A stretch of DNA of 64,000 bases, taken from positions 310,001 through 374,000 of the forward strand of contig NZ_SNWQ01000003.1 of the NCBI RefSeq assembly GCF_004361855.1, in the 5' to 3' direction. The notes beneath the pieces were generated by a model. It saw nothing but the letters and a program-made list of their open reading frames with translations, was not told the DNA's origin and ran no database searches. The first letter of the stretch is position 1; each line of letters begins with the position of its first letter. A program made the translations under genes and the position numbers. Positions 53,521 to 62,177 of the stretch are shown here, piece after piece. Source of the stretch: Kribbella caucasensis (lineage in GTDB: Bacteria; Actinomycetota; Actinomycetes; Propionibacteriales; Kribbellaceae).

Positions 53521-54303
53521 TCAGGCGGGCGCCTGGACCGCAAGGTGGTCCCCAATGGCAGCGGTCGTCGTCACAACGTCCGCGTGGAGGCGGCGCAGAT
53601 CGGCCATTCCGTCGGCCGATCGGGTCGCTTGTAGTTCGCACACGCGCCGAAGGCTGGCGCGATGGCCGGTCTCGTACTGCGTGGGCGCCAGTACGGCGCC
53701 ATCCGGTCCGACTGTGATCAGTCGAGCGGGCTGAGCAGTGTCACCGGACGGAATCGTCAACTCGACTTTCCCGTCAGAGGTCAGCAGCCGGAGGGAGGCC
53801 GACGCCGGTAGGGCCGCCGTGCTAACGATGCTGAAGTCGACCGCAAGCGGCAAGTCCGTCAGACCTTCGGCGTGCAAAGCGCGATCGGAAAGGTGCTGTA
53901 CCTGTACCTTCGTCACCGGCGCGAGCAGCGCGCGGATCAGGACGAGCTGGTCCAGCAAGGCGGTCGCGAAGTCGCATCCGGGGTCCATGACCACCCGGCA
54001 TTCGAGTCTGCTTCCCTTGACCGCTGCAGCGCGGAAAGCCGGCTCCGCGAGATCCGTCACCGGATTCGAAGCCCACCGCGAGTCGACGACGACGATGGTG
54101 GCCGATTTCTCGTCGAGCAGGTCGGCGAAGTCGACAGGCGCCGGATGCACCAGGGCTATTCCGGCTGCGCCTGCCCGCAGCGCGCGCGCCAGCTCGGCGG
54201 GCCAGCCGGGATCACCGTCGACGAACACGACTCCGGTGGGATCGGGGAGTGACAGCGGCAAGGTGGCGAGCGTCGTGCGTGCGTGCGTCGTCGGGGCGTT
54301 CAT
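53521..54303 (-). CDS. Unrecognised protein paired with the Gfo/Idh dehydrogenase
   Basis: 260 residues from ATG 54303, which overlaps the dehydrogenase stop by 4 nt. It looks like an alpha/beta protein: LPDPTGVVFVDGDPGWPAELARALRAGA at the start, ATIVVVDSRWASNP in the middle, then TSDGKVELTIPSG and TQYETGHRASLRRVCELQ at the end, the last resembling the C-terminal tail of Gfo/Idh proteins. It may be a degenerate oxidoreductase acting as a partner subunit. No nucleotide-binding motif is evident. Confidence 0.7.
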   Translation of the reverse strand: MNAPTTHARTTLATLPLSLPDPTGVVFVDGDPGWPAELARALRAGAAGIALVHPAPVDFADLLDEKSATIVVVDSRWASNPVTDLAEPAFRAAAVKGSRLECRVVMDPGCDFATALLDQLVLIRALLAPVTKVQVQHLSDRALHAEGLTDLPLAVDFSIVSTAALPASASLRLLTSDGKVELTIPSGDTAQPARLITVGPDGAVLAPTQYETGHRASLRRVCELQATRSADGMADLRRLHADVVTTTAAIGDHLAVQAPA

Positions 54304-55355
54304 GCTGCGGCGTCCGCGTTGTGAGTCGACCGGACGGCCTCGGCGGAGGCATCGGCCACGGCGAGGGCGAAGCGCACATCGTCGACGAGATCGTGTGTAC
54401 TGGGCGGCGCGACTTCGCCGCGGACGATGGCGGCGAGTTCGCGCCACTCTGCCTCGTAGCCGTTGACGGCGGTCGGACCGAACACCCGTGCCGACTCGGC
54501 CGTCGTGAGCGTGCTGACCGCGGATCCGGCATGCACGTACGAGGGCGTGAACTGAACCTGCAGAGCTTGGTCGTCGCTGAACGCCTCGAGTGTCCAGTCA
54601 GGCTGCCAGGTCTCTGACATGACCGCGTGCAGTTCAACACTCTTGCCACCAGCAACAAAAAGGATCCGGTAGCCGAAGGGTGCGAGGAACCTCGCGTCGA
54701 TCATGCGGAGATCGTCGTACCGGGGGAGCAGGCTCCGGACCAGCGGGAGGTCGTGGATCGCCAGACCCATCACGCCGGCGTGGATCATGCCGGCCAGCAC
54801 CTGTACGTCCGACCAGTCCGGCGCCGGAAACGCGGGCCGCGAGAGGACCTCGGTGGCGACGTCCTCGAATCGAGAGTTCGGCGGGAGCACGATCGAGGAC
54901 CGGATGGTGTGGCTGCTCGCCGGGAGCTCGCCCCAGTGGGCGGTGGCGGCTCGCCATCCCGGATCGAAGGTGTGCATCGCACCGACGACGATCGGTACGC
55001 CGGTCTCCGCCGAAACCGTCGCGATCGCATCGGCTTCGGCGTACGACATCGCGAGCGGCTTCTCGCACAGGACGGCCTTCTTGCCGGCGTGGCAGGCAGC
55101 GATCAGCTGCTCGGCGTGGAAGCTGTTCGGACTGCAGATCACGACGACCTCGACCGCCGGATCGCCGAGCAGTGCGTCGATCGACGTCGAGTGAACCGCA
55201 CCGACGCGGGCCGCGATCGCCTTGGCGACCGCGGGATCGGTGTCAGTGACGTGGCGGATGGCGAACTCGTCGCTCAGCCGGGCCAGCGTTGGCAGGTGAA
55301 TGGCTTGGGTTACCGGTCCTGCACCCAGGAGTCCGATTCCGAGAGTGGACTGCAT
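54300..55355 (-). CDS. Gfo/Idh/MocA family oxidoreductase
   Basis: 351 residues; ATG 55355 with GAGGAG upstream. Rossmann motif GLLGAGPVTQAIHLP (about 8-22), EKPLAMSY (the EKP lysine, about 97-104) and GAMHTFDPGWR, followed by the C-terminal beta-sheet domain. NAD(P)-dependent oxidation of sugar hydroxyls. As first gene of the operon, with DUF1080 and isomerase genes downstream, it is the likely 3-dehydrogenase of the imported glycoside. Confidence 0.9.
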   Translation of the reverse strand: MQSTLGIGLLGAGPVTQAIHLPTLARLSDEFAIRHVTDTDPAVAKAIAARVGAVHSTSIDALLGDPAVEVVVICSPNSFHAEQLIAACHAGKKAVLCEKPLAMSYAEADAIATVSAETGVPIVVGAMHTFDPGWRAATAHWGELPASSHTIRSSIVLPPNSRFEDVATEVLSRPAFPAPDWSDVQVLAGMIHAGVMGLAIHDLPLVRSLLPRYDDLRMIDARFLAPFGYRILFVAGGKSVELHAVMSETWQPDWTLEAFSDDQALQVQFTPSYVHAGSAVSTLTTAESARVFGPTAVNGYEAEWRELAAIVRGEVAPPSTHDLVDDVRFALAVADASAEAVRSTHNADAAA

Positions 55356-55433
55356 CCGTGGCTCCTCACCAGAATGAAAGCCGGTCAGTCGTATAGTTTT
55401 GGAACCGTAGGCGTCTGGGGAGGCTACGTCAAT

Positions 55434-55451
55434 AGTACAGAATATATAATC
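55434..55451. promoter_or_regulatory. AT-rich operator-like motif before the TetR gene
   Basis: AGTACAGAATATATAATC, 14 nt before the TetR start and inside the divergent gap to the glycoside operon. It shares TACAGAATATAT and the following rATC with the reverse of the site at 29142. Confidence 0.6.
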
Positions 55452-55464
55452 TTCGGGAGGGTGT

Positions 55465-56100
55465 GTGGCTGGCGACCGGACGACACCAGGGATGCGAGGC
55501 CCCTACCGCAAGGGCGTCGAGCGACGGGAGCAGATCATCCGCAGCGCCTCGGAGGTATTCGGGGAACTCGGGTACTTCGGTGGGTCGCTGCGGACAATCG
55601 GTGACCGGGTCGGCGCTTCACCCGCCACGTTGACCCAGTACTTCGGGAGCAAGGAGGGCCTCCTGGCGGCCGTCCTGGAGGATTGGCAAAGGCAGGCGGG
55701 TCGTGGGTTGCTGCAGGATGATCCGCTGGGACTGGAGTATTTCCGCGCTCTGATCAGGGTGACTGAGTTCCATGTCGAACATCGCGGGCTGCTCGAACTG
55801 TTCATCACGATGGCCGCCGATTCGACCAATCCCGGCCATCCGGCTCGCGAGTTCATCCAGCGCCGGTACGCGGACGTCCTGGGTAACTGCACGGCGAAAC
55901 TGCGGGAGGCTGTCGATCGCGGCGAGGTCGCTCCGATGTCCGATGAGCAGATCGAAGCCGAGGTTCGCATCCTGATCGCGGTACTCGACGGCCTCGAACT
56001 GCAATGGCTACTCGGAGCGGACATCGACCTCCCCGCACTCGCCACCAGATACCTCGAGCACGCGATCACCTGCTGGCAGTCCGGTCGTTCCATTTCCTGA
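55465..56100 (+). CDS. TetR-family transcriptional regulator
   Basis: 211 residues from GTG 55465 with GGGAGGGTGT directly before. N-terminal helix-turn-helix: RREQIIRSASEVFGELGYFGGSLRTIGDRVGASPATLTQYFGSKEGLLAAVLE (about 20-72); then a helical ligand domain with LLELFITMAADSTNPGHP. Divergent from the eight-gene glycoside operon, hence its probable repressor. Confidence 0.9.
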   Translation: MAGDRTTPGMRGPYRKGVERREQIIRSASEVFGELGYFGGSLRTIGDRVGASPATLTQYFGSKEGLLAAVLEDWQRQAGRGLLQDDPLGLEYFRALIRVTEFHVEHRGLLELFITMAADSTNPGHPAREFIQRRYADVLGNCTAKLREAVDRGEVAPMSDEQIEAEVRILIAVLDGLELQWLLGADIDLPALATRYLEHAITCWQSGRSIS

Positions 56101-56112
56101 GAACCGACCGCT

Positions 56113-56748
56113 CTATCGCGTGGTGGAGCGTGTGTTTCCGAGATTGAACATGGCGCGGTACAGGGCTGCATCTGTGGGGCTGTCGGGCAGCGCGTCGCGC
56201 GCCGGCGCTCGGAACGACTTGATCATGTAGGCGAGGAAGCGGCGCCAGGTGTCCGGGGCGTCGTCGCCGGTGGCGGTGATCACGCCGGCGTTGGCCATCA
56301 GCAGCAGGATGCGATCTCGTGCCTCGAAGTCCGCGCGCAAGTGCCCTGAGGCTTTGGCGCGGTCGATGAGCTGCAGCGCGCCCTCATAGGCCTGCTTGCG
56401 GCGGTTCTCCAGGGACTTCGCGGTGGGGAAGGTCATCGTCAGTACGTCGGCGAAGCCGCGGTCGGCTGCCTGCATCGCGCACACCGTTTCGAGGTAGCTC
56501 GTGAAGCCACGCCAGGGATCGGCGTCGGCCAGCGCGGTCTCGGTGGCCTCGGCGTACGCGTCCATGCGGTCGGCGAAGACGGCCGAGACCAGGTCTTCCT
56601 TGGTCGGGAAGCGGCGGAACAGCGTGGCAATGCCGACCTCGGCTTCGCGAGCGACCGATGCCATCGAGGCCCCCAGGCCGTCCCGGGCGAACACGGCGCG
56701 GGCAGCGGCCACGACGCGTTCGCGGTTGCGTTCGGCGTCGCTGCGCAC
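56113..56748 (-). CDS. TetR-family transcriptional regulator
   Basis: 211 residues from GTG 56748 (GGGGA 10 nt upstream); the much longer open frame is a shadow. Helix-turn-helix RVVAAARAVFARDGLGASMASVAREAEVGIATLFRRFPTKEDLVSAVF (about 11-57), then a TetR C-terminal domain with APDTWRRFLAYMIKSFRAPA. Typical of repressors divergent from NADP quinone oxidoreductases and SDRs; here both such targets (56.8-58.2 kb) are broken, so the regulator is an orphan. Confidence 0.88.
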   Translation of the reverse strand: MRSDAERNRERVVAAARAVFARDGLGASMASVAREAEVGIATLFRRFPTKEDLVSAVFADRMDAYAEATETALADADPWRGFTSYLETVCAMQAADRGFADVLTMTFPTAKSLENRRKQAYEGALQLIDRAKASGHLRADFEARDRILLLMANAGVITATGDDAPDTWRRFLAYMIKSFRAPARDALPDSPTDAALYRAMFNLGNTRSTTR

Positions 56749-56760
56749 GTTGGCGAGGTC

Positions 56761-57669
56761 CCCGGGAACCCGGTGGTAACGGAGGTGGAGACGCCGAGTC
56801 CGGAGGCAGGTGAGGTACTGGTGCGGGTGGAGGCATCGTCGGTGAACGGGTTCGATCTGGCCACGGCGGCCGGGCTGCTCCTGGGCATGATGGAGCACCG
56901 CTCGCCGTTGATCCCCGGCAAGGCCTTCGCCGGCACCGTGGTCGCCGTCGGCGCCGGGGGTGGAGGATTTCGCTGTTGGTGATCCGGTCTTCGGTGTGGT
57001 GTCCAAGCCGTTCCTAGGCACCGGTTCGCTGGCGCAGTACGTCACCGTTCCGGCCGGCCGTGGCGTCACTGTTGCTCCGGACGGACTCTCGGCTAGGGAC
57101 GCGGGTGCGCTCGGTGTTTCCGGTGCGGCGGCCTGGGACACGCTGGCCGCACTCGGCCCGGTCGAGGGCAAGACGGTGCTGATCTCGGGGGCGACCTGTG
57201 GTGCGGGCGCGTTCGCCATCTCGCCGCGGCGTGGGGTGCTTCCGTGATCGCGACCGCCCGTCCAGGCGCCGCAGCCGACTTCGTCGCGGGCCTGACTACC
57301 GAGCACGTGCAGGTGGTCGACTACACCGCCGATCTGGAGGCGCAGGTACGGTGGATCGCGCCCGACGGCGTGGATGCTGTGGTCCACCTGGCCGGTGATG
57401 CCGGCCAGCTTGTCGGGTTGGTGCGGGCCGGCGGTGCGTTCGCGACCACACTCGGGGTTGTCCCTGACGTGCCGGCAGGTCGCGACGTCAAGGGCGTCTC
57501 GGTGATGACGGATCCTGCCCCGGCGAGGCTTGCACACCTGGCGGACCTGGTGTCCAGCGGTGCGCTGAAGGTGCCGGTGACAACTGTCTGCGACCTCGAG
57601 CAGGTCGACGTGGCGTTCTCCGCCTTCGGCGCGGGCACCCTCGGCAAGATCGCCATCTCCTGCGCCTGA
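56761..57669 (+). pseudogene. Zinc-type quinone oxidoreductase (MDR), frameshifted
   Basis: Three consecutive reading frames make up one enzyme: PGNPVVTEVETPSPEAGEVLVRVEASSVNG (first), then from 56960 VEDFAVGDPVFGVVSKP through ISGATCGAGAFAI (second), then WGASVIATARPGAAADFV to TLGKIAISCA (third). The first shift is one extra G in a GGGGG run near 56957; the second, near 57215, also loses a few bases of the expected AIQLAA segment. The extreme N-terminus is missing too. One shift could be a base-call error, but two shifts plus a lost start argue for real decay. Confidence 0.85.
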
Positions 57670-57699
57670 CCCCTCCCAGCACGAAAGGAAACCTGACCA

Positions 57700-58190
57700 A
57701 TGTCCACTCTCGCCATCATCGGCGCCGGTCCTGGCCTGGGACTGGCCATTGCTCGCACCTTCGGCACTCAGGGCTTCGACGTCGCCCTGATCGCCCGCAA
57801 CCACGGCAAGCTCGATGAACTCGTCGACGTGCTTGCCAAGGACAACATCACGGCCGCGGCGTTCACTGCCGACGTTCGCGACGGCGACTTGCTCACCCAA
57901 GCCCTCAAGGACGCTGCGGCCCGCTTCGGTGGGATCGACGTACTGGAGTTTTCCCCGGCCCGCACACCCCGGACGCGAGTTCAACCATGACGAGCCCGTC
58001 GGAGTCGACCCCGGCCGACCTTCAGCGGGAAGTCGAGTTCTCCCTGTACGGCGCTGTGACCGCCACGCGGGCGGTGCTTCCGCGATGCGAAGCGGGCGCC
58101 GGCACCCTGCTGTTCACTACCGGCGCCGGTTCGATCAATCCGGTACCGATGCTCGGCAACGTCAACGCGGCCGCCGCCGGGGGGAACCCA
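57700..58190 (+). pseudogene. Short-chain dehydrogenase, frameshifted and truncated
   Basis: ATG 57700 with GAAAGGA upstream. Frame one: STLAIIGAGPGLGLAIART, VALIARNHGKLDELV, then ARFGGIDVLEF to about 57955. Frame two resumes PHTPDASSTMTSP, TPADLQREVEFSLYGAVTATRAVLP and LLFTTGAGSINPVPMLGNVNAAAA and then breaks off at about 58188 in unrelated sequence; the catalytic region around the active-site Tyr and the C-terminus are gone. Small deletions also affect the RAVLP-REAGAG stretch. Same operon as the broken oxidoreductase. Confidence 0.85.
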
Positions 58191-58680
58191 CAACAACCAG
58201 GGGTACCCCGCCCCGGAGCGGGCGGAGCGGCCGGGGTGGGCCGGGTGGCCCGACTGGTTGCTGGCGATGGGGGTGGTGATTCTGGGGGGTGGGTCGAAGC
58301 CGACGGTGTTGCCGATTCTGATTGGGGCGGTGGGGTTGGCGGCTGTGGCCGCTGCTCGAGCGGATGGGATGACGCGCTCACGCAGTCCCAGAAGGACTTC
58401 GAGAAAGATGAGCGATGGCGCGCATGGTGGAACAGCCTTCAGGATGCCGATGAGGTATTCGCGGCGATCTACGTAGAGGATCGACAGCGGGTGTCACATC
58501 GTGTGACCCGATCGAAGGACGCATCGACATCAGTCTTGGCGTACCGGAACAGGAAGCCAGGGATGCCGAGGATCTAACGGTCTATCTGCGCCGGCAGCTC
58601 ATCTTCCTGTGGAGTCGTGCAGCGGAGAAGCTCGGTTGGCCGGAGCCGCCCGACAGCGCACCTGCACGATCCGCATAGTC
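58191..58680 (+). other. Scrambled fragments: membrane-protein piece and a C-terminal piece
   Basis: Directly fused to the SDR break: one frame reads NNQGYPAPERAERPG, WAGWPDWLLAMGVVILGGG and VLPILIGAVGLAAVAAARAD, a membrane-protein fragment without its start (58195-58370). Further on another frame ends DLTVYLRRQLIFLWSRAAEKLGWPEPP with a stop at 58680, again without a start. These look like pieces of mobile or accessory genes brought together by deletion. Confidence 0.5.
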
Positions 58681-58857
58681 GAGGGCTGCGTGCGCTTGCA
58701 ACTTGGGATCAGCGACTGTGGCCCACGGTGTGCGTAAGATAGTGCCCGGCGCGCGAGTACCTACTCGCAAGGTCCTCATCGGGTGGTATTCCCATCCGAT
58801 GCCCGGCCTTCGTCACCACTTACCCCCTTGGCCGCAGGCCCCTATCCTCCTCAGCTC

Positions 58858-59154
58858 ATGGCTCATCGCGAGGTGCAGGTTCGGATCCCACTCGATGACT
58901 CTTATCCGTCGTACGTCGACTCTGTGCTGGATGAGTTCGCAGATCGATTGGACGCGGAGTCGGAGTTCTGTGACGACCAAGAGGAGGAGGGGGATGAAGT
59001 CTGCTTCTACCTCTACGGGCCTGATCAGGACCGGCTCATCGAGGTAGCACGGGCCGCCCTCGCTCAACATTCGTTGCTGCGCGACGGTGTCTACGCGGTG
59101 AAGACCGCCACTGGACGCGACGACGCCGGCGAAGGCGAGCGCATTTCACTTTGA
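58858..59154 (+). CDS. Small acidic hypothetical protein
   Basis: 98 residues from ATG 58858 (no evident ribosome binding site; 25 more codons are open upstream but begin in junk-like sequence). Acidic, with EFCDDQEEEGDEVCFYLYGPDQDRLIEVARAAL in the middle, suggesting a small alpha/beta fold like those of uncharacterised actinobacterial proteins. No function can be given. Flanked by degraded DNA on the left. Confidence 0.6.
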   Translation: MAHREVQVRIPLDDSYPSYVDSVLDEFADRLDAESEFCDDQEEEGDEVCFYLYGPDQDRLIEVARAALAQHSLLRDGVYAVKTATGRDDAGEGERISL

Positions 59155-59351
59155 TCTGTCGCTGTGCGCGGGCGGCTGTCGGGGCGCACTCAGAGCTGAA
59201 GGCGATCGACTGAGTGCCGGTTGACCGCACTTGCCACGGCGGTCATTCCTGCGGGCCTCTATTTTTGCCGTTGCTCTAGCTAGGCACTCTTCAGCTTTCA
59301 GAGCCAGAGATCTGTGTGCAACGGACGGGGCCCCAGTCTGCTGCGGTGGGC

Positions 59352-60395
59352 CTAGGCGAAGGTCTTCGCGTCGATCACGAACCGGTAGCGCACGTCGGAG
59401 GACAGCACTCGCTCGTAGGCCTCGTTGATCTGCGACGACTCGATCAGCTCGGTCTCGGGCAGGATGTTGTGGTCCGCGCAGAAGTCGAGCATCTCCTGCG
59501 TGATGGGGATGCCGCCGTTCGCCGACCCGGCGATGCTGCGCCGGTGGGTGATGAGCGACATGGCGTCGATCTTCACGGGTTCGGTCGGTGCGCCGAGGAT
59601 CACGAGGGTGCCGTCGACCGCGAGCAGGTTGACGTACTGGCTGTAGTCGAGCCCTGCCGAGACGGTGTTGAGGATCAGGTCGAACTTGCCTGTGAGCTTC
59701 TCAAAGGTCGCAGCGTCGCTGGTGGCGTAGTAGTGGTCGGCGCCGAGCTCGAGGCCGTCCTTCTGCTTGGCCAGGGTGCGGGACAGCACGGTGACGTCGG
59801 CGCCGAGCGCGTGGGCGAGCTTGACGCCGACGTGTCCGAGGCCGCCCATACCGACGATGGCGACATTGGTGCCGGCGCCGACGTTCCAGTGCTTGAGCGG
59901 GGAGAACAGGGTGACGCCCGCGCACAGCAGCGGTGCGACCTTGTGCAGCGGCAGCGACTCAGGGACCTTGAGGACGAAGCCTTCATCGACGACGATGGCC
60001 TGCGAGTAGCCGCCCTGGGTGATGGTGCCGTCGACGTCGAGGCCGGCGTAGGTCTGCAGGTTGCCCTTGAGGCAGTACACCTCCTCGCCCTTGAGACACT
60101 GGGTGCATTCACCGCACGAGCCGGACTCGCAGCCGACGCCGACACGGTCGCCGACCTGGTGCTTGGTCACCGCCGAACCGACCTCGGCGACATGGCCGAC
60201 GATCTCGTGCCCAACGACCTGCGGATAGGTGATCGGACCCCACTCGCCCCGGAGGGTATGAATGTCGGAGTGACAGATCCCGGCATAGTCGATCTCGATC
60301 AGCACATCGTGCGGGCCGACATCGCGGCGTTCGATCGTCATCGGCTCCAGGGGCTCGGTCGCGGACACCGCACCGTAGGCGTTCACCGTACGCAT
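59352..60395 (-). CDS. NAD(P)-dependent zinc alcohol dehydrogenase (YahK/AdhC-like)
   Basis: 347 residues; ATG 60395 with AAGGAG upstream. Catalytic zinc site [11 protein letters not shown] and GHEIVG; structural zinc cysteines in [20 protein letters not shown]; cofactor loop [26 protein letters not shown] (no Asp after beta-2, so NADPH is favoured). Cinnamyl-alcohol-dehydrogenase-like subgroup, reducing a range of aldehydes. Divergent from an XRE regulator. A second, dead copy of its N-terminus lies at 40168-40423. Confidence 0.92.
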   Translation of the reverse strand: MRTVNAYGAVSATEPLEPMTIERRDVGPHDVLIEIDYAGICHSDIHTLRGEWGPITYPQVVGHEIVGHVAEVGSAVTKHQVGDRVGVGCESGSCGECTQCLKGEEVYCLKGNLQTYAGLDVDGTITQGGYSQAIVVDEGFVLKVPESLPLHKVAPLLCAGVTLFSPLKHWNVGAGTNVAIVGMGGLGHVGVKLAHALGADVTVLSRTLAKQKDGLELGADHYYATSDAATFEKLTGKFDLILNTVSAGLDYSQYVNLLAVDGTLVILGAPTEPVKIDAMSLITHRRSIAGSANGGIPITQEMLDFCADHNILPETELIESSQINEAYERVLSSDVRYRFVIDAKTFA

Positions 60396-60544
60396 TGACT
60401 CTCCTTCGTATTGCAGCGTTCAGGGCACGCATGACGCGTGCCGCGGCTCCAGTCTCCGCCGCTGGGCCGAGGTTTCGGGAGGGCCTGATAGGCCCCGTCA
60501 GGCCGGCAGAGTCGAAGCGGACTCGGATCTATCCTGGAAGCCTC

Positions 60545-61426
60545 ATGAGCACCAAAGACGACATCCGCGAGTTCCTCATCGCCCGGCGTGCGAACATCAC
60601 CCCCGAACAGGCGGGGCTGCCGGCCGGAGTGACCGAGCGGCGGGTGCCGGGATTGCGCCGCGAGGAAGTCGCGAGGCTCGCCGGCGTCAGTCTCGACTAC
60701 TACACCAAGCTCGAGCGCGGCAGTTCGAAACTGCGCACCGCCTCCGACAGCGTCCTGGACGCGATCGCCCGCGCCCTGCACCTCGATGACGTCGAACGCG
60801 ACCACCTCTACGTCCTCGCCCGCGGCACTTCCGCGCCCCGGCCACCGCAGCCCGCACAGGACGGCCTGCGCGCGTCGATGCAGCGCGTCCTGGACAGCAT
60901 GACCGTGCCTGCCCTCGCCTACAACACCTGCCAGGACGTGATCGCCACGAACCTGGTCGGCCGGGCCATGTTCACCCAGTTGTTCGACTCCGATCGGCCC
61001 AACCTCGCCCGCTTCATCTTTCTCGACTCCCGCGCTCGTGAATTCTTTGCCGACTGGCCGCTCGCGTGCAGTCTCACCGCCGCGATGCTGCGTTTCCAGG
61101 CCGGACGGGACCCGCTCAACAGTGACCTGACCGCGCTCATCGGGGAGCTCTCGACGCGCAGTCCGCAGTTCCGCCTCGACTGGGCAGCGCAAGACGTCCA
61201 CGAGCACCGCACCGGCAGCAAGACCTACCGGCACCCCGAGGTCGGAGACCTGCACGTCACCTATGACGTACTGGAGATGCCCGGCGAGCACGGACTCTCC
61301 ATCACCACCTACAGCGCCGAAGAGGGTAGCCCCACCGAGGGGAAGTTCAAGCTCCTCGCGAGCTGGGCGGCCACCCATCCCGCGCCAGACGCAATGTCAG
61401 AACCGGCCGACAGTACATCTCGCTGA
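60545..61426 (+). CDS. XRE-family regulator with MmyB-like ligand domain
   Basis: 293 residues from ATG 60545. N-terminal helix-turn-helix: RREEVARLAGVSLDYYTKLERG (about 37-58), DAIARALHLDDVERDHLYVLA; then the MmyB-like domain VLDSMTVPALAYNTCQDVIATN, FLDSRAREFFADW and LSTRSPQFRLDWAAQDVHEH, ending in DLHVTYDVLEMPG. In actinobacteria these proteins are encoded next to the dehydrogenases they control, here the divergent alcohol dehydrogenase 149 nt away. Confidence 0.9.
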   Translation: MSTKDDIREFLIARRANITPEQAGLPAGVTERRVPGLRREEVARLAGVSLDYYTKLERGSSKLRTASDSVLDAIARALHLDDVERDHLYVLARGTSAPRPPQPAQDGLRASMQRVLDSMTVPALAYNTCQDVIATNLVGRAMFTQLFDSDRPNLARFIFLDSRAREFFADWPLACSLTAAMLRFQAGRDPLNSDLTALIGELSTRSPQFRLDWAAQDVHEHRTGSKTYRHPEVGDLHVTYDVLEMPGEHGLSITTYSAEEGSPTEGKFKLLASWAATHPAPDAMSEPADSTSR

Positions 61427-61532
61427 CCTAACACGGTCCCCTCGCTGGTGGAGGGCACCGGCGGCTCCTGGATGGCAACACAACGGGTGCCGCACGTGGC
61501 AGCCCGGACGCGGCTGACCTGGTCTACCATCC

Positions 61533-62030
61533 TCAAGCGCTTAGCGCCGGCGGCTCTGCACCGATGGTCCCCACATGGCTCCGCTGCGGGCAGGGTGGGG
61601 CTGGGCTGTGACCGGATCGTGGCGGCTGGATCTCGTGCACCGGATGATCCGGCGCAGCCCGCTTGATGTCGTGGGCCAGCGCGAGTGCCCAGTCCAACTC
61701 GGGCCGGATCTTGATCCTGGTACTGATCTCCTCGGAGACATCTGGCTGCATTGAGCGCGGTCGAGTGCGGCGAGCTGGGTCTGCGGTCCCGGCGGACCCG
61801 ATGGCCCGCATCCGACCACGGATGAGCTCCATCCCGGAGGGGCGTTCGGCCGAGCTGAGCGTCCACGCCTGGCGCTCTCGGGCGCGCCTCGTTTCGGGTA
61901 CCGGCAGACATGCCGCATCAAGCCCTCTGGCAATCCCGGTGAGCAGCCATTTCGCGTAGCAATGATGGACGGCACCGCGAAGCGGAGCGCGGGCGTCCAG
62001 GCGTTGTCTTGACGCAAATCTGTAAGGCAA
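61533..62030 (-). CDS. Uncharacterised open frame, possibly degraded
   Basis: 165 residues in an otherwise empty 750-base gap. The central part (AVHHCYAKWLLTGIARGLD, RRARERQAWTLSS, GMELIRGRMRAIG, then STRIKIRPELDWALALAHDI) reads like a genuine helical protein, whereas both ends are low-complexity. No start with a ribosome binding site. I do not recognise a family; it may be a decayed gene. Confidence 0.35.
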   Translation of the reverse strand: MPYRFASRQRLDARAPLRGAVHHCYAKWLLTGIARGLDAACLPVPETRRARERQAWTLSSAERPSGMELIRGRMRAIGSAGTADPARRTRPRSMQPDVSEEISTRIKIRPELDWALALAHDIKRAAPDHPVHEIQPPRSGHSPAPPCPQRSHVGTIGAEPPALSA

Positions 62031-62037
62031 TTAGGCT
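62009..62037 (+). promoter_or_regulatory. Sigma-70-like promoter for the Gfo/Idh gene
   Basis: TTGACG (62009-62014), a 17-nt spacer and TAGGCT (62032-62037). The segment is distinctly AT-rich and is followed by CTGCCAG/CTGTCAG direct half-repeats that may bind a regulator. It lies 140 nt before the Gfo/Idh start. Confidence 0.5.
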
Positions 62038-62177
62038 CACTGCCAGTCTGTTTACTGTCAGATCTATCGATCCGGGATCGCCAGCGGCATCTCCGTTAAA
62101 GCCCACGTCCACCATCCGCTCGCCATCGCCGGCTGAAGTCTTGGTCGGCTTCCCCTCCTGATCTCCCGCGAGGATTC

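Noticed and set aside
56113..57984. A 623-residue minus-strand open frame
   Set aside because: Only the C-terminal 211 residues are a TetR protein; the rest is antisense to the broken oxidoreductase and SDR.
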